Part shown: positions 46,137 through 56,758 of the stretch, piece after piece
Position numbering within the stretch: the stretch's first letter is position 1
Layout: every line of letters starts with the position of its first letter
Assembly (NCBI GenBank): GCA_029062165.1
Contig: JAIDQQ010000024.1
Span: 124,001-188,000 of the forward strand
Length of the DNA stretch: 64,000 nucleotides
Origin: Ruminococcus sp.
GTDB lineage: Bacteria; Bacillota; Clostridia; Oscillospirales; Ruminococcaceae
Direction: 5' to 3'
Notes under the pieces: model-generated
Told to the model about the DNA's origin: nothing
Databases searched by the model: none
Seen by the model: the letters and a program-made list of their open reading frames with translations, nothing else
Program-made: the position numbers and the translations under genes

Positions 46137-46922
46137 ATGGGACAGAAAGTTAATCCGCACGGTCTTCGTGTCGGCGTTATTAAGGATTGGGATTCACGCT
46201 GGTATGCCAATAAGGCAGAGTTCGGAAATAATCTCGTTGAAGATTACAATGTCCGCAACTTCATAAAGAAGAACTTATATGCTGCTGGTGTTCCCAGAAT
46301 CGAAATTGAACGTTTCGCAGACAAGGTAAGAATACACATTCACTGTGCTAAGCCTGGTATCGTTATCGGCAGAGGCGGTACAGAGATTGAAAAACTTAGA
46401 GTTAAACTCGAAAAGATGATGAAGAAACAGGTTTTCATAAACATCATCGAAGTAAAACAGCCTGATATGGATGCACAGCTTGTTGCTGAAAAGATTGCTC
46501 TCGACCTCGAGAACAGAGTTTCTTTCAGACGTGCTATGAAACAGTCTATCGGCAGAACTATGAGACTTGGTGCTAAGGGTATCAAGGTTAAGGTTTCCGG
46601 AAGACTTGCCGGTGCTGAAATCGCAAGAAGTGAAAGCTATCACGAGGGTACAATTCCGCTCCAGACAATCCGTGCTGATATTGATTACGGTTTCGCAGAA
46701 GCTGATACAACATACGGTAAAATCGGCGTAAAGGTATGGGTTTACAAGGGCGAAGTCCTCAAGGGCGACGCTGCTAAGGCTGCTGAAAAGCGTGAAAAGG
46801 TTGAAAGAAAATCCGACAACAGAAACAATGACCGCAGACGTCGTGACGACAGACGTGACGGTAACAGACGTGGCGGAAGAAATTTCAACCGTGATTCAAG
46901 AAGAGAAGGAGGTAACCAGTAA
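46137..46922 (+). CDS. rpsC: 30S ribosomal protein S3 with a long basic tail
   Basis: 261 residues. KH domain with [14 protein letters not shown], then the C-terminal S3 domain ([12 protein letters not shown]). After it, about 45 extra residues are almost wholly Arg, Asp, Asn and Gly ([15 protein letters not shown]); family members often end near 215-220. The tail is likely disordered and rRNA-binding. Overlaps rplP by one base. Confidence 0.97.
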   Translation: MGQKVNPHGLRVGVIKDWDSRWYANKAEFGNNLVEDYNVRNFIKKNLYAAGVPRIEIERFADKVRIHIHCAKPGIVIGRGGTEIEKLRVKLEKMMKKQVFINIIEVKQPDMDAQLVAEKIALDLENRVSFRRAMKQSIGRTMRLGAKGIKVKVSGRLAGAEIARSESYHEGTIPLQTIRADIDYGFAEADTTYGKIGVKVWVYKGEVLKGDAAKAAEKREKVERKSDNRNNDRRRRDDRRDGNRRGGRNFNRDSRREGGNQ

Positions 46923-47347
46923 TGCTTCTTCCGAAGAGAGTTAAATACCGCAGAGTCCACAGAGGACGTTTAAAGGGTAAGGCTTACAGAGGCAACAAGG
47001 TGACATATGGTGATTACGGTCTTCAGGCACTCGAACCGTCTTGGATTACTTCCAATCAGATTGAGTCCGCCCGTATCGCTATGACACGTTATATCAAGAG
47101 AGGCGGTCAGGTATGGATAAAGATTTTCCCTGACAAGCCAATCACTGAAAAGCCTGCTGAAACCCGAATGGGTTCAGGTAAAGGTTCACCGGAATACTGG
47201 GTTGCAGTAGTTAAACCAGGCAGAGTGCTTTTTGAAATAAAGGGCGTTCCGGAAGAAACCGCAAGAGAAGCTATGCGTCTTGCTATGCATAAGCTTCCTA
47301 TCAAGTGCAAGTTCGTTACTAAAGCAGAGCAGGAGGTGGAGCAGTAA
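46922..47347 (+). CDS. rplP: 50S ribosomal protein L16
   Basis: 141 residues. [18 protein letters not shown] and [12 protein letters not shown](I/V)T-like core with [17 protein letters not shown]. Located near the A-site tRNA elbow. Confidence 0.98.
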   Translation: MLLPKRVKYRRVHRGRLKGKAYRGNKVTYGDYGLQALEPSWITSNQIESARIAMTRYIKRGGQVWIKIFPDKPITEKPAETRMGSGKGSPEYWVAVVKPGRVLFEIKGVPEETAREAMRLAMHKLPIKCKFVTKAEQEVEQ

Positions 47348-47532
47348 TGAAGGCATCAGAAATCAGAGAAATGTCTGTTGACGAGTTAAATGAAAAACTC
47401 ACCAGTCTGAAAGAGGAACTTTTTGCTCTCCGCTTTCAGCACGCTATCAACCAGCTTGACAATACAGCACGTTTAAAGGCTGTAAAGAAAGATATTGCAC
47501 GTGTAAAGACACAGCTTAACGCCGTGCAGTAA
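47347..47532 (+). CDS. rpmC: 50S ribosomal protein L29
   Basis: 61 residues. A two-helix protein ([23 protein letters not shown]) at the tunnel exit next to L23. Overlaps rplP by one base. Confidence 0.96.
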   Translation: MKASEIREMSVDELNEKLTSLKEELFALRFQHAINQLDNTARLKAVKKDIARVKTQLNAVQ

Positions 47533-47551
47533 GAAAGGGAGGATTTAGCTA

Positions 47552-47812
47552 ATGTCTACTGAGAGAAACCTTAGAAAAACAAGAGTAGGTAAGGTTGTAA
47601 GCGATAAGATGGATAAAACCGTTGTAGTTGCTATCGTTGATAACGTTAAACACCCGCTTTATAAGAAAATCATCAAGCGTACCGTCAAGCTCAAGGCTCA
47701 TGACGAAAACAATGAGTGCAGAATCGGTGACCGTGTTGAAGTTATGGAAACACGCCCGCTTTCCAAAGACAAGAGATGGCGTGTTACAACCATCATTGAA
47801 AAGGCTAAGTAA
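47552..47812 (+). CDS. rpsQ: 30S ribosomal protein S17
   Basis: 86 residues. [19 protein letters not shown] and an OB-fold. A primary 16S rRNA binder. Confidence 0.97.
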   Translation: MSTERNLRKTRVGKVVSDKMDKTVVVAIVDNVKHPLYKKIIKRTVKLKAHDENNECRIGDRVEVMETRPLSKDKRWRVTTIIEKAK

Positions 47813-47851
47813 TTTTATAGAAGCTTTTAAGCTTGAAAGGAGGAACTCGCT

Positions 47852-48220
47852 GTGATACAGATGCAGACTTATTTAAAAGTCGCTGATAACACAGGTGCTA
47901 AGGAACTTATGTGTATCAGAGTTCTGGGAGGTACACGCAGAAGATATGCTAATATCGGCGATGTAGTAGTTGCTTCCGTTAAGAAAGCAACACCCGGAGG
48001 CGTTGTTAAAAAGGGCGATGTTGTAAAGGCAGTTATCGTTCGTTCAGCAAAGGGTCTCAGACGTGAAGACGGTACTTATATCCGTTTCGATGAGAACGCT
48101 GCTGTTATTATCAAGGAAGACAAGAACCCGAAAGGCACACGTATATTCGGACCAGTTGCCAAGGAATTACGTGAAAAGGAATATACAAAAATCCTTAGTC
48201 TTGCTCCGGAAGTTCTTTAA
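47852..48220 (+). CDS. rplN: 50S ribosomal protein L14
   Basis: 122 residues from GTG at 47852, after [28 protein letters not shown] and [15 protein letters not shown] are conserved; it contacts 16S rRNA at a bridge. Confidence 0.98.
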   Translation: MIQMQTYLKVADNTGAKELMCIRVLGGTRRRYANIGDVVVASVKKATPGGVVKKGDVVKAVIVRSAKGLRREDGTYIRFDENAAVIIKEDKNPKGTRIFGPVAKELREKEYTKILSLAPEVL

Positions 48221-48238
48221 TGGAGGTGTCATTCGATT

Positions 48239-48580
48239 ATGAGCAAAGTACACGTTAAAACCGGTGACACTGTTATCCTTCTTACTGGTAAGTATGAGGA
48301 TAAGTTCAACGGTAAGGGCGACAGAAAAACCGGTAAGGTTGTTGAAGTAAGCCCGAAGGAAGGCAAGGTAATTGTTGAGGGTATCAACATGATTACCAAG
48401 CACATAAAGCCTACAAGAATGGGCGAAAAGGGCGGTATCGTAAAGACTGAAGCACCTGTTTACGCTTCAAAGGTACAGCTTGTATGCCCTGAATGCGGTA
48501 AGCCCACAAGGGTTGGTCACGTTATCGAGGACGGCAAAAAGCTCCGTGCTTGCAAGAAGTGCGGTAAGTCTTTTGAATAA
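48239..48580 (+). CDS. rplX: 50S ribosomal protein L24 with zinc ribbon
   Basis: 113 residues. KOW core KVHVKTGDTVILLTG. The C-terminal part has two CxxC pairs (CPECGKPTRVG and CKKCGKSF), so this is a zinc-binding form; many family members have lost these Cys. Confidence 0.97.
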   Translation: MSKVHVKTGDTVILLTGKYEDKFNGKGDRKTGKVVEVSPKEGKVIVEGINMITKHIKPTRMGEKGGIVKTEAPVYASKVQLVCPECGKPTRVGHVIEDGKKLRACKKCGKSFE

Positions 48581-48598
48581 TATAAAGGAGAAACGACA

Positions 48599-49138
48599 AT
48601 GGCAAGATTAAAGGATTATTACGTTAGCGACGTTGCTCCTGCACTCATGAAGAAGTTCGGCTACAAGAGCGTTATGCAGATTCCGAAGCTTGAAAAGGTT
48701 GTTATCAACGTCGGAGCAGGCGAAGCTAAGGACAATGCTAAGGTTATCGACGCTATCATGACTGACCTTTCTGCTATAACAGGTCAGAAGCCGATAGTTT
48801 GCAGAGCCAAGAAGTCTGTAGCTAACTTCAAACTCCGTGAGGGTATGCCGATAGGCGTCAAGGTTACACTCAGAAGTGAAAAAATGTACGAATTTGTGGA
48901 TAAGCTTTTCAATGTAGCATTCCCACGTGTTCGTGACTTCAGAGGTATAAACGGTAACTCTTTCGACGGTAAGGGCAACTACTCAACAGGTATCAAGGAA
49001 CAGCTTATCTTCCCTGAAATCGAATACGATAAAATCGATAAGGTAAGAGGCATGGACATCAACTTCATCACTACAGCTAACACTGATGAAGAGGCTAAAG
49101 AGTTGCTTACACTTTTAGGCGCTCCGTTCATCAAGTAA
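48599..49138 (+). CDS. rplE: 50S ribosomal protein L5
   Basis: 179 residues. [27 protein letters not shown] and [17 protein letters not shown]. Part of the 5S rRNA complex with L18. Confidence 0.98.
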   Translation: MARLKDYYVSDVAPALMKKFGYKSVMQIPKLEKVVINVGAGEAKDNAKVIDAIMTDLSAITGQKPIVCRAKKSVANFKLREGMPIGVKVTLRSEKMYEFVDKLFNVAFPRVRDFRGINGNSFDGKGNYSTGIKEQLIFPEIEYDKIDKVRGMDINFITTANTDEEAKELLTLLGAPFIK

Positions 49139-49154
49139 TCAGGGAGGTTTTGAA

Positions 49155-49340
49155 ATGGCTAAAAAGGCAATGATTAACAAGCAGCAGAGAACTCCCAAGT
49201 ATTCCACAAGAGCATACAACAGATGCAAGATTTGTGGCAGACCGCACGCATATCTCAGAAAATTCGGCATCTGCCGTATCTGTTTCAGAGAACTTGCTCA
49301 CGACGGTCAGATACCGGGTGTTAAAAAGGCAAGCTGGTAA
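49155..49340 (+). CDS. rpsZ: 30S ribosomal protein S14 type Z
   Basis: 61 residues, the short zinc form: [20 protein letters not shown] has four Cys. Typical of Gram-positives and many other phyla; no C-minus copy is here. Confidence 0.97.
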   Translation: MAKKAMINKQQRTPKYSTRAYNRCKICGRPHAYLRKFGICRICFRELAHDGQIPGVKKASW

Positions 49341-49364
49341 AATACAAGAAGGAGGTCATTCGGC

Positions 49365-49763
49365 ATGCAAATCACTGATACAATAGCAGATTTATTAACA
49401 CGAATCCGCAATGCGAATACTGCAAAGCACGCCACAGTTGACGTTCCCGCTTCAAGAGTTAAGAAGGACATCACACAGATTCTCGTTGACGAGGGCTATG
49501 TGAAGGACTTCAAACTCATTGAGGACGGTAAGCAGGGTGTTATCAGAATCACGCTTAAATACGGCGACAACAAGTCACCTGTAATAACTGGTCTCAGAAG
49601 AGTTTCCAAGCCTGGTCTGCGTATCTACTCAAGCTGTGCAGATATGCCAAAGGTTAGAAAAGGTCTGGGAATCGCAATCGTTTCAACTTCAAAGGGAATC
49701 GTTACCGACAAGAAGGCAAGAGAGCTTAATGTCGGCGGTGAAGTTCTCGCATACATCTGGTAA
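49365..49763 (+). CDS. rpsH: 30S ribosomal protein S8
   Basis: 132 residues. [15 protein letters not shown] and [20 protein letters not shown]. In E. coli S8 represses the spc operon. Confidence 0.98.
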   Translation: MQITDTIADLLTRIRNANTAKHATVDVPASRVKKDITQILVDEGYVKDFKLIEDGKQGVIRITLKYGDNKSPVITGLRRVSKPGLRIYSSCADMPKVRKGLGIAIVSTSKGIVTDKKARELNVGGEVLAYIW

Positions 49764-49775
49764 GGAGGAACTAAA

Positions 49776-50321
49776 ATGTCAAGAATAGGCAAAATGCCCG
49801 TTGCAGTTCCGGCAGGTGTTGAGGTTGCTATCAACGACAACTGCGTTACAGTCAAGGGAGCTAAGGGCGAACTTACAACACAGTTCAGCAAGGAACTCGG
49901 CATTGAGTACGCTGACGGTGTTATAACAGTAACAAGACCAAGTGACGACAAAAAACATCGTTCACTTCACGGTCTCACAAGAACACTCATTGCCAACATG
50001 GTTGAGGGTGTAACAAACGGATATTCAAAAACTCTTGAAATAGAGGGTGTCGGCTACCGTGCAGCTAAACAGGGAAATGCGGTTAAAATCAACCTCGGTT
50101 TCTCACACGATGTTATAATTGAGGAAACAGCTTCTATCAAGCTTGATGTTCCCCAGCCTAACAGAATCGTGGTAAGCGGTATCGACAAACAGGCTGTAGG
50201 TCAGTTTGCAGCTGAAATACGTGAAAAGCGTCCGCCTGAACCGTACAAGGGCAAGGGTATAAGATACGCCGGTGAACGTATTATCCGTAAGGAAGGTAAG
50301 TCCGGTAAGGGCAAGAAGTAA
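49776..50321 (+). CDS. rplF: 50S ribosomal protein L6
   Basis: 181 residues. MSRIGKMPVAVPAGVEV, EGVGYRAAKQGN and PPEPYKGKGIRYAGE. Sits near the sarcin-ricin loop. Confidence 0.98.
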   Translation: MSRIGKMPVAVPAGVEVAINDNCVTVKGAKGELTTQFSKELGIEYADGVITVTRPSDDKKHRSLHGLTRTLIANMVEGVTNGYSKTLEIEGVGYRAAKQGNAVKINLGFSHDVIIEETASIKLDVPQPNRIVVSGIDKQAVGQFAAEIREKRPPEPYKGKGIRYAGERIIRKEGKSGKGKK

Positions 50322-50340
50322 TTAAAAGGAGCAAATTGCT

Positions 50341-50700
50341 ATGATTAAGAAATTCGACAGCAATAAGGCAAGATTAAAGAGACACCGCAGAGTTCGTGCT
50401 AAAATCTCCGGTACTGCTGAACGCCCACGTCTCAATGTGTTCCGTTCGTCCAAGCACATCTATGCTCAGCTTATTGACGACGTGAACGGTGTTACTCTTG
50501 CTTCTGCATCAAGCATGGACAAAGGTTTTGAGGGCAACGGCGGTAACATCGAGGCAGCACGCAAAGTCGGCGAGATGATTGCTAAAAATGCCATTGAAAA
50601 AGGCATTACAGAAGTTGTTTTCGACAGAGGTGGTTACCTTTATCACGGACGTGTCAAGGAACTCGCTGACGGTGCTCGTGAAAACGGATTAAAGTTCTAA
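50341..50700 (+). CDS. rplR: 50S ribosomal protein L18
   Basis: 119 residues. [21 protein letters not shown] and [21 protein letters not shown]. 5S rRNA binder. Confidence 0.98.
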   Translation: MIKKFDSNKARLKRHRRVRAKISGTAERPRLNVFRSSKHIYAQLIDDVNGVTLASASSMDKGFEGNGGNIEAARKVGEMIAKNAIEKGITEVVFDRGGYLYHGRVKELADGARENGLKF

Positions 50701-50715
50701 GAGGGAGGTAAAACA

Positions 50716-51216
50716 ATGGCAAATATTGAAACACAGGCTCCTGAACTCGTTGAAAAGGTTGTTTCCATCAACCGTGTATCAAAGACTGTCAAGGGCGGTC
50801 GTATCATGAAATTCTCCGCACTCGTTGTAGTCGGCGACGGCAATGGTACTGTAGGTTTCGGTCTCGGCAAATCCGGTGAAGTTCCGGACGCTATCCGCAA
50901 GGGTATCGAAGATGCCAAGAAGAATCTTGTAAAAATTCCGCTTAAGGGAACAACAATCCCTCACGAAATCGTCGGAGCTTTCGGAGCTGGCAGAGTTCTT
51001 ATGAAACCTGCTGCACCTGGTACCGGTGTTATCGCCGGTGGTCCTGTACGTGCTGTAATTGAAGTTGCAGGTATCAAGGATATAAGAACAAAGTCACTTC
51101 GTTCAAACAATCCTTGCAACGTGGTAAGGGCTACTATCAATGGTCTTACATCATGCACTTCTGCAAAGGAAGTAGCTGAAAAGAGAGGCAAGACTGTTAA
51201 GGAAATTTTAGGCTAA
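50716..51216 (+). CDS. rpsE: 30S ribosomal protein S5
   Basis: 166 residues. [20 protein letters not shown] and [20 protein letters not shown]. Involved in translational accuracy at the S4/S5 interface. Confidence 0.98.
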   Translation: MANIETQAPELVEKVVSINRVSKTVKGGRIMKFSALVVVGDGNGTVGFGLGKSGEVPDAIRKGIEDAKKNLVKIPLKGTTIPHEIVGAFGAGRVLMKPAAPGTGVIAGGPVRAVIEVAGIKDIRTKSLRSNNPCNVVRATINGLTSCTSAKEVAEKRGKTVKEILG

Positions 51217-51228
51217 GGAGGAGCAAAT

Positions 51229-51405
51229 ATGGCTAAGAAAATCACACTCACAAAGAGCCTTATCGGCAGAAAGAAAGACCAGATTGCTACTGCTGAGTCT
51301 CTCGGTCTCAGAAAAATCGGCGACGTAACTGTTCAGCCTGATAACGCACAGACCGCAGGAAAAATCAACAAGATTTCACACCTCATTGAGGTTACAGAAG
51401 CGTAA
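51229..51405 (+). CDS. rpmD: 50S ribosomal protein L30
   Basis: 58 residues, ATG at 51229 after [29 protein letters not shown] and [15 protein letters not shown] match L30. It fills the gap between rpsE and rplO in the usual order. Confidence 0.97.
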   Translation: MAKKITLTKSLIGRKKDQIATAESLGLRKIGDVTVQPDNAQTAGKINKISHLIEVTEA

Positions 51406-51428
51406 AACACAAGGAGGTGCAATAAAGC

Positions 51429-51869
51429 ATGAAAATTCACGAGTTAACACCCGCTCCTGATTCCAACAAGGCTGTAAAGCGTATCGGCAGAGGTCATGGT
51501 TCAGGAAACGGCAAAACAGCCGGTAAAGGTCATAAAGGTCAGAACGCACGTTCAGGCGGTGGCGTAAGAATCGGTTTTGAAGGCGGTCAGATGCCTCTTG
51601 CAAGACGTATTCCTAAGAGAGGTTTTAACAATATCTTCGCAACAAAGTACGCTGTAGTAAATGTATCAGACCTTAACAAATTCACTGATGATACAGTTGT
51701 TGATACAGAATTACTCGTTGCTTCAGGACTTGTAAAGAAAGTCAATGACGGCGTTAAAATTCTCGGCAACGGTGAACTCACTGCAAAATTAACTGTAAAG
51801 GCTGCTAAATTCTCACAGAGTGCTATCGAAAAAATCGAAAAGGCTGGCGGGAAAGCAGAGGTGATGTAA
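51429..51869 (+). CDS. rplO: 50S ribosomal protein L15
   Basis: 146 residues. [39 protein letters not shown] and [19 protein letters not shown]. Stop one base before secY start. Confidence 0.98.
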   Translation: MKIHELTPAPDSNKAVKRIGRGHGSGNGKTAGKGHKGQNARSGGGVRIGFEGGQMPLARRIPKRGFNNIFATKYAVVNVSDLNKFTDDTVVDTELLVASGLVKKVNDGVKILGNGELTAKLTVKAAKFSQSAIEKIEKAGGKAEVM

Positions 51870-51870
51870 T

Positions 51871-53193
51871 GTGTTTCAGACACTGAAACGTGCCTGGAGT
51901 GTTCCGGAAATCCGTAAAAAGCTCCTTTATACATTACTCATGATTGTAATATTCAGATTCGGAAGTGCTGTAACCGTTCCTTTTCTTAATCAGGAAGTCG
52001 TTGCTTCATGGGTTAAGATGAATACAGAGGGTACAGGTAACTTCCTTGAATATCTGAATACAATGACAGGTGGTGGTCTCTCCAAGGCTACTATATTTTC
52101 ACTGTCGATAACACCATTCATTAACGCATCTATTATCATGCAACTATTAACCTATGCACTACCACCTCTTGAACGTCTGCGAGACGAGGGTGAAGAGGGG
52201 CGTAAGAAAATTGAAAAGATAACGCAGTTTGTGTCTATGGCACTGGCAATATTTATGTCATTTGCGTATTATCTGACACTTAAACGAATGGAAGTAAACG
52301 GGCAGTACGCCGTTAAATATTCTTCCGGCTGGGAAATGTATTTTTCCGGAGCAGTAATAATAGCGTGTTTCGTTGCCGGTGCTTTACTGGTTGTATGGAT
52401 GGGCAACCGTGTAAGCGAAAACGGTATAGGAAACGGAATTTCAATTGTACTCTTTGCAGGTATAGCGGCAAGATTCCCGACAGATGCAGGACTTCTTGTA
52501 AGACTTACAATGCAGGAACCAAGCAAATATTTATTTGTATCACTGGGCTATCTTGTATTCATAATTTTTGAAATCGGTTTCGTTGTATTCATGAACGAGG
52601 CTGAAAGAAGAATCCCGATACAGTATGCAAAACGAGTTGTCGGCAGAAAACAGTACGGCGGACAGAAAACACATATTCCGATAAAGGTTTGCATGAGCGG
52701 TGTAATGCCTATCATCTTTGCAATGTCGTTTATGTCTCTTCCGGCTACAATACAGCTTTTCAAGCCGGTTACAAAAACAAGTGGTTTTTACTATCACTTC
52801 TGTCACTTCTTCAGTACAAGAAGTGCTTCATATGCAGTAATATACTTCCTGCTTATAATCGCATTCAACTACTTCTATGTATCAATACAGTATAATCCGG
52901 TAGAAATGGCAAACAACCTCCGACAGAGCAACGGCGGTATTCCTGGTATCAGACCTGGTAAACCTACTGCCGATTACATTCAGAGAGTACTTTCTAAGAT
53001 TACACTTGTAGGTGCATTTTTCCTTGGAATTATTGCAGTAATTCCGATATTCATTTCAATAGCTGATTCACAGCTTGCATCGCTTTCAATGGGTGGTACT
53101 ACAATTCTTATCGCCGTAAGCGTTGCACTTGAAACAACACGTACACTTGAATCCCATATGATGATGAGACATCACCACGGATTCTTAAAGTAA
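51871..53193 (+). CDS. secY: preprotein translocase subunit SecY
   Basis: 440 residues, GTG start at 51871; an ATG at 51869 is out of frame. Ten membrane segments; GRVSENGIGNGISI-like loop (WMGNRVSENGIGNG) and the cytoplasmic loop RRIPIQYAKRVVGRKQYGG are typical. The protein-conducting channel of the Sec system; yajC later in the window is a partner. Confidence 0.97.
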   Translation: MFQTLKRAWSVPEIRKKLLYTLLMIVIFRFGSAVTVPFLNQEVVASWVKMNTEGTGNFLEYLNTMTGGGLSKATIFSLSITPFINASIIMQLLTYALPPLERLRDEGEEGRKKIEKITQFVSMALAIFMSFAYYLTLKRMEVNGQYAVKYSSGWEMYFSGAVIIACFVAGALLVVWMGNRVSENGIGNGISIVLFAGIAARFPTDAGLLVRLTMQEPSKYLFVSLGYLVFIIFEIGFVVFMNEAERRIPIQYAKRVVGRKQYGGQKTHIPIKVCMSGVMPIIFAMSFMSLPATIQLFKPVTKTSGFYYHFCHFFSTRSASYAVIYFLLIIAFNYFYVSIQYNPVEMANNLRQSNGGIPGIRPGKPTADYIQRVLSKITLVGAFFLGIIAVIPIFISIADSQLASLSMGGTTILIAVSVALETTRTLESHMMMRHHHGFLK

Positions 53194-53208
53194 GGAGGGG
53201 CAGAATAT

Positions 53209-53847
53209 ATGAATCTTATCTTTTTAGGCGCACCTGGTGCAGGTAAGGGTACACAGGCGGAAGTCGTTTCCGAAGCTCTTAATATCCCGCAGATTTCAAC
53301 AGGTAACATTCTCCGTGAAGCTGTGAAGAACGGTACTGAATACGGTCTTAAGGCTAAGGAGGCTATGGACGCCGGTGCACTCGTTTCTGACGATATTGTA
53401 ATAGGTATTCTTAAGGACAGAATCGCCGAAGACGACTGTAAAAACGGTTTTATTCTCGACGGTTTCCCGAGAACAGTTCCACAGGCAGAAGCACTCGACG
53501 CAATGGGTATCCAGATTGACAAGGTAATTGAAATCCACGTACCCGACGAGACAATAAAACAGAGAGTTTCCGGCAGAAGAGTATGTCAGGGTTGCGGAGC
53601 ATCTTATCATATCGAGTATAAGCCGTCAAAGGTTGAGGGCGTATGCGATAAGTGCGGTGACAATACAGTTATCCGTAAAGATGACCAGCCGGAAGTCGTT
53701 CTTGACAGACTTGCAACATATCATGAAAAAACTGCTCCTCTCAAGGACTATTACGAGAAGCAGGGCAAACTTCAGACTGTTATCGGACAGGAAGAAGTTG
53801 CTGATACTTCAAAGCTTACTCTTGCTGCTGTGGGAGTTGCTGAATGA
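53209..53847 (+). CDS. adk: adenylate kinase
   Basis: 212 residues. P-loop [23 protein letters not shown], and a zinc LID with CQGCGASYH and CDKCGD (four Cys), the Gram-positive form. Overlaps map by 4 bases. Confidence 0.98.
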   Translation: MNLIFLGAPGAGKGTQAEVVSEALNIPQISTGNILREAVKNGTEYGLKAKEAMDAGALVSDDIVIGILKDRIAEDDCKNGFILDGFPRTVPQAEALDAMGIQIDKVIEIHVPDETIKQRVSGRRVCQGCGASYHIEYKPSKVEGVCDKCGDNTVIRKDDQPEVVLDRLATYHEKTAPLKDYYEKQGKLQTVIGQEEVADTSKLTLAAVGVAE

Positions 53848-54596
53848 GTATAACAATAAAATCAAAGTCCGAACTCGCCATAATGCGTGAAGCAGGTAAA
53901 ATTACCTGCAACGCAATATGGTATGCGGGCGAAAGATTAAAGGCAGGTATGTCCACGCTTGACGTTGATAAACTTATCGGCAGTTATTTTGCAAAGCATG
54001 GCTGTAAATCCTGTTTCAAGGGTTTGTACGGTTTTCCTGCAAACGCCTGTATTTCGGTAAATGATGAAGTTATTCACGGTATACCGAAAGCAAACCGCAG
54101 ACTTGAGGAAGGCGATATTGTAAGCATTGATACCGGTGCGGCTTATAAAGGTTTCAACGGTGACAGTTGCTGGACTTTCCCGGTCGGCAAAATTTCTGAT
54201 GAGGCAAAGGCATTACTTGAGGTTACGGAGCAGTCACTTTATGAGGGTATTGCTCAGGCTCAGGTTGGCGCAAGAGTCGGAGATATTTCTCATGCTGTAG
54301 AAGTCTATTGTGCTTCACGAGGCTACGGAATCGTAAGAAATTACTGCGGTCACGGTATCGGGAAAGATGTTCACGAATCTCCCGAAATTCCTAACTGGGG
54401 ACGTGCCGGACACGGTTCAAGACTGGTTGCCGGTATGACTATCTGTATCGAACCTATGATTAACGTCAGGGGTGATGATGTCAAGGTCATGAAAGACGGC
54501 TGGACGGTCAAGACAACAAGTGGTTCATTGTCAGCACATTTTGAACACGCTATCGCAATAACTCCTGACGGTCCCGTTATTCTCACACAACCGTGA
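53844..54596 (+). CDS. map: methionine aminopeptidase type I
   Basis: 250 residues. Removes the initiator Met. Metal ligands are visible in [38 protein letters not shown] and FEHAIAIT. Its place between adk and infA is standard. Confidence 0.97.
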   Translation: MSITIKSKSELAIMREAGKITCNAIWYAGERLKAGMSTLDVDKLIGSYFAKHGCKSCFKGLYGFPANACISVNDEVIHGIPKANRRLEEGDIVSIDTGAAYKGFNGDSCWTFPVGKISDEAKALLEVTEQSLYEGIAQAQVGARVGDISHAVEVYCASRGYGIVRNYCGHGIGKDVHESPEIPNWGRAGHGSRLVAGMTICIEPMINVRGDDVKVMKDGWTVKTTSGSLSAHFEHAIAITPDGPVILTQP

Positions 54597-54611
54597 CGGA
54601 GGAAACTTGTT

Positions 54612-54857
54612 GTGAAGTTATGCATAGGCTCAGTTGTAAGAGCGGTCGCCGGTAGGGACAGCGGAAAATTATTCGTTGTGACCGGCGTTCAGAACCGATA
54701 TTGCTTTATAGTCGACGGTAAAAGCCGTAAATTGAACTCGTACAAGAGGAAGAACATAAAGCACGTATATCCCACAGGCAGTATGATAGATATAAACGAT
54801 AATATAACTGATAAAAAACTCCGGACGTTGCTCAGACAGCTTGCAACGGAAGAGTAA
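54612..54857 (+). CDS. KOW-domain RNA-binding protein
   Basis: 81 residues, GTG start after CGGAGGA. A KOW motif ([18 protein letters not shown]) and a basic middle ([13 protein letters not shown]) resemble the L14e-like small proteins found between map and infA in Clostridia. Role in the ribosome is unclear. Confidence 0.9.
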   Translation: MKLCIGSVVRAVAGRDSGKLFVVTGVQNRYCFIVDGKSRKLNSYKRKNIKHVYPTGSMIDINDNITDKKLRTLLRQLATEE

Positions 54858-54871
54858 AGGAGGTTATGAAA

Positions 54872-55090
54872 GTGTCAAAAGAAGATGTAATCGAAGTCGA
54901 GGGCGTTGTTACAGATGCTCTGCCGAATGCTATGTTTAAGGTTCAGCTTGAAAACGGTCACGAGGTACTCGCACACGTTTCCGGCAAGCTCAGAATGAAT
55001 TATATCAGAATTGTGCCAGGTGACAAGGTTAAACTTGAGATGTCACCATATGACCTTTCAAAAGGTCGTATAACATGGCGTGTTAAGTAA
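54872..55090 (+). CDS. infA: translation initiation factor IF-1
   Basis: 72 residues from GTG at 54872 ([10 protein letters not shown]), exactly the family length; AAAGGAGG is 8 bases upstream. The ATG at 54866 lies only 2 bases from the RBS and is not favoured. OB-fold that blocks the A site during initiation. Confidence 0.96.
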   Translation: MSKEDVIEVEGVVTDALPNAMFKVQLENGHEVLAHVSGKLRMNYIRIVPGDKVKLEMSPYDLSKGRITWRVK

Positions 55091-55137
55091 ATAAAGGATT
55101 ATTAAAAATCCGCTATCCGCTAAAGGAGGTATTTTCA

Positions 55138-55251
55138 ATGAAAGTCAGACCTTCAGTAAAACCTATTTGCGAAAAGTGCAAGGTTATAAAACGTAAAGGC
55201 AGAATTATGGTAATCTGCGAAAACCCTAAGCATAAACAGCGTCAGGGTTAA
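55138..55251 (+). CDS. rpmJ: 50S ribosomal protein L36
   Basis: 37 residues, ATG at 55138 after [28 protein letters not shown] with [12 protein letters not shown] gives the Cys3-His zinc site. Confidence 0.98.
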   Translation: MKVRPSVKPICEKCKVIKRKGRIMVICENPKHKQRQG

Positions 55252-55285
55252 TCCGTAACGCATTATTTGGAGGTGCAAATAACAT

Positions 55286-55654
55286 ATGGCAAGAATAGCT
55301 GGTGTTGACCTTCCCAAGAATAAGAGAATCGAAATCGGTTTGACTTATATCTACGGAATCGGTCGTCAGACTGCAACAGATATACTCAGCAACACAGGTA
55401 TTAATCCGGATATCCGAGTTAAAGACCTCGCTGAAACAGATGTTGCTAAACTTCGTGACTATATCGACGCTAACTACACTGTTGAGGGTGACCTCAGACG
55501 TGAAGTGGCACTCAACATCAAACGACTTGTTGAGATTGGTTGTTACAGAGGCGTTCGTCACAGAAAGGGTCTCCCTGTAAGAGGTCAGAGAACCAAGACT
55601 AACGCAAGAACCCGTAAAGGTCCTGTAAAGACAATCGCTAACAAGAAGAAGTAA
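55286..55654 (+). CDS. rpsM: 30S ribosomal protein S13
   Basis: 122 residues. [20 protein letters not shown] and a basic tail ([18 protein letters not shown]). Contacts tRNA and bridges the subunits. Confidence 0.98.
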   Translation: MARIAGVDLPKNKRIEIGLTYIYGIGRQTATDILSNTGINPDIRVKDLAETDVAKLRDYIDANYTVEGDLRREVALNIKRLVEIGCYRGVRHRKGLPVRGQRTKTNARTRKGPVKTIANKKK

Positions 55655-55668
55655 GGAGGTTATGAGCT

Positions 55669-56073
55669 TTGGCACAGCAGAAAGGTAAAAAGGTTTCTAC
55701 AATAAGAAGACGTAGAGAGCGTAAGAATATCGAAAGTGGTGCAGTTCATATCCAGTCCACTTTCAATAACACAATCGTAACAATCACCGATACAGCAGGC
55801 AATGCTATTTCATGGGCAAGTGCCGGTGAACTCGGTTTCAGAGGTTCTAAGAAGTCCACACCTTTCGCAGCACAGACAGCTGCCGAAACAGCCGCAAAGG
55901 CTGCTATGGAACACGGTCTTAAGAACGTAGAAGTATACGTTAAAGGACCAGGTGCAGGTCGTGAGGCTGCAATCAGAGCACTTCAGACAGTAGGTCTTGA
56001 AGTCAAGATGATTAAGGACGTCACACCTATTCCGCATAATGGTTGCCGTCCGCCTAAGAGACGTCGTGTCTGA
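55669..56073 (+). CDS. rpsK: 30S ribosomal protein S11
   Basis: 134 residues from TTG at 55669 after AAGGAGG; an ATG at 55662 is out of frame. [19 protein letters not shown] and [10 protein letters not shown] tail. Confidence 0.97.
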   Translation: MAQQKGKKVSTIRRRRERKNIESGAVHIQSTFNNTIVTITDTAGNAISWASAGELGFRGSKKSTPFAAQTAAETAAKAAMEHGLKNVEVYVKGPGAGREAAIRALQTVGLEVKMIKDVTPIPHNGCRPPKRRRV

Positions 56074-56094
56074 TTTAACAGGAGGTGTTTTAAA

Positions 56095-56694
56095 ATGGCA
56101 GTACAGAAAGAACCAATTCTCAAAAGATGCAGATATCTGGGTATCAGTCCGGCAGTAATGGGTGTTTCCAAGAAGGAATCAATCCGTTTCAAGAATGCCA
56201 ATAACAGAAAGAAGATTTCTGAATACGGACTCCAGCTTAAAGAAAAGCAGAAGTTAAAGTTTATCTATGGTGTAGAGGAAAAACCTTTCGCACACTATTA
56301 TGAAATCGCTTCAAAGATGGACGGCAAGACCGGTGACAACCTTATTACTTGTCTTGAATCAAGACTTGACAGTGTTGTTTACAGAATGGGTCTCGCACTC
56401 ACAAGACGTGAGGCAAGACAGTTAGTAGTACACAGTCACTATACAGTAAACGGAAAGAAAGTAAATATCCCGTCATATAGAGTAAAAGTCGGCGACGTTA
56501 TTGCTCTCCGTGAAAAAGACAGAACTTCCGAAAAGTTCAAGGCAACAGTTGAAGAAACCAAGGACAGACTCGTTCCGATATGGCTTGACGCTAAAAAGGA
56601 CGATTTTTCCGCAACTGTAAACCGTCTTCCCTCAGCAGAGGATATTGACTACGAGGTTGCTACACACCTCATCGTCGAGTTGTATTCAAAGTAA
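56095..56694 (+). CDS. rpsD: 30S ribosomal protein S4
   Basis: 199 residues. Despite a divergent N-terminus (no zinc Cys cluster; CRYLGISPAVMG), the S4 domain with LESRLDSVVYRMGLALTRREAR is clear. Confidence 0.97.
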   Translation: MAVQKEPILKRCRYLGISPAVMGVSKKESIRFKNANNRKKISEYGLQLKEKQKLKFIYGVEEKPFAHYYEIASKMDGKTGDNLITCLESRLDSVVYRMGLALTRREARQLVVHSHYTVNGKKVNIPSYRVKVGDVIALREKDRTSEKFKATVEETKDRLVPIWLDAKKDDFSATVNRLPSAEDIDYEVATHLIVELYSK

Positions 56695-56758
56695 TATTCA
56701 TAGTGCTTGAATTATCTGAACTCGAAATAAACAGTTATTGCGAAATAGGAGGGTTTTT

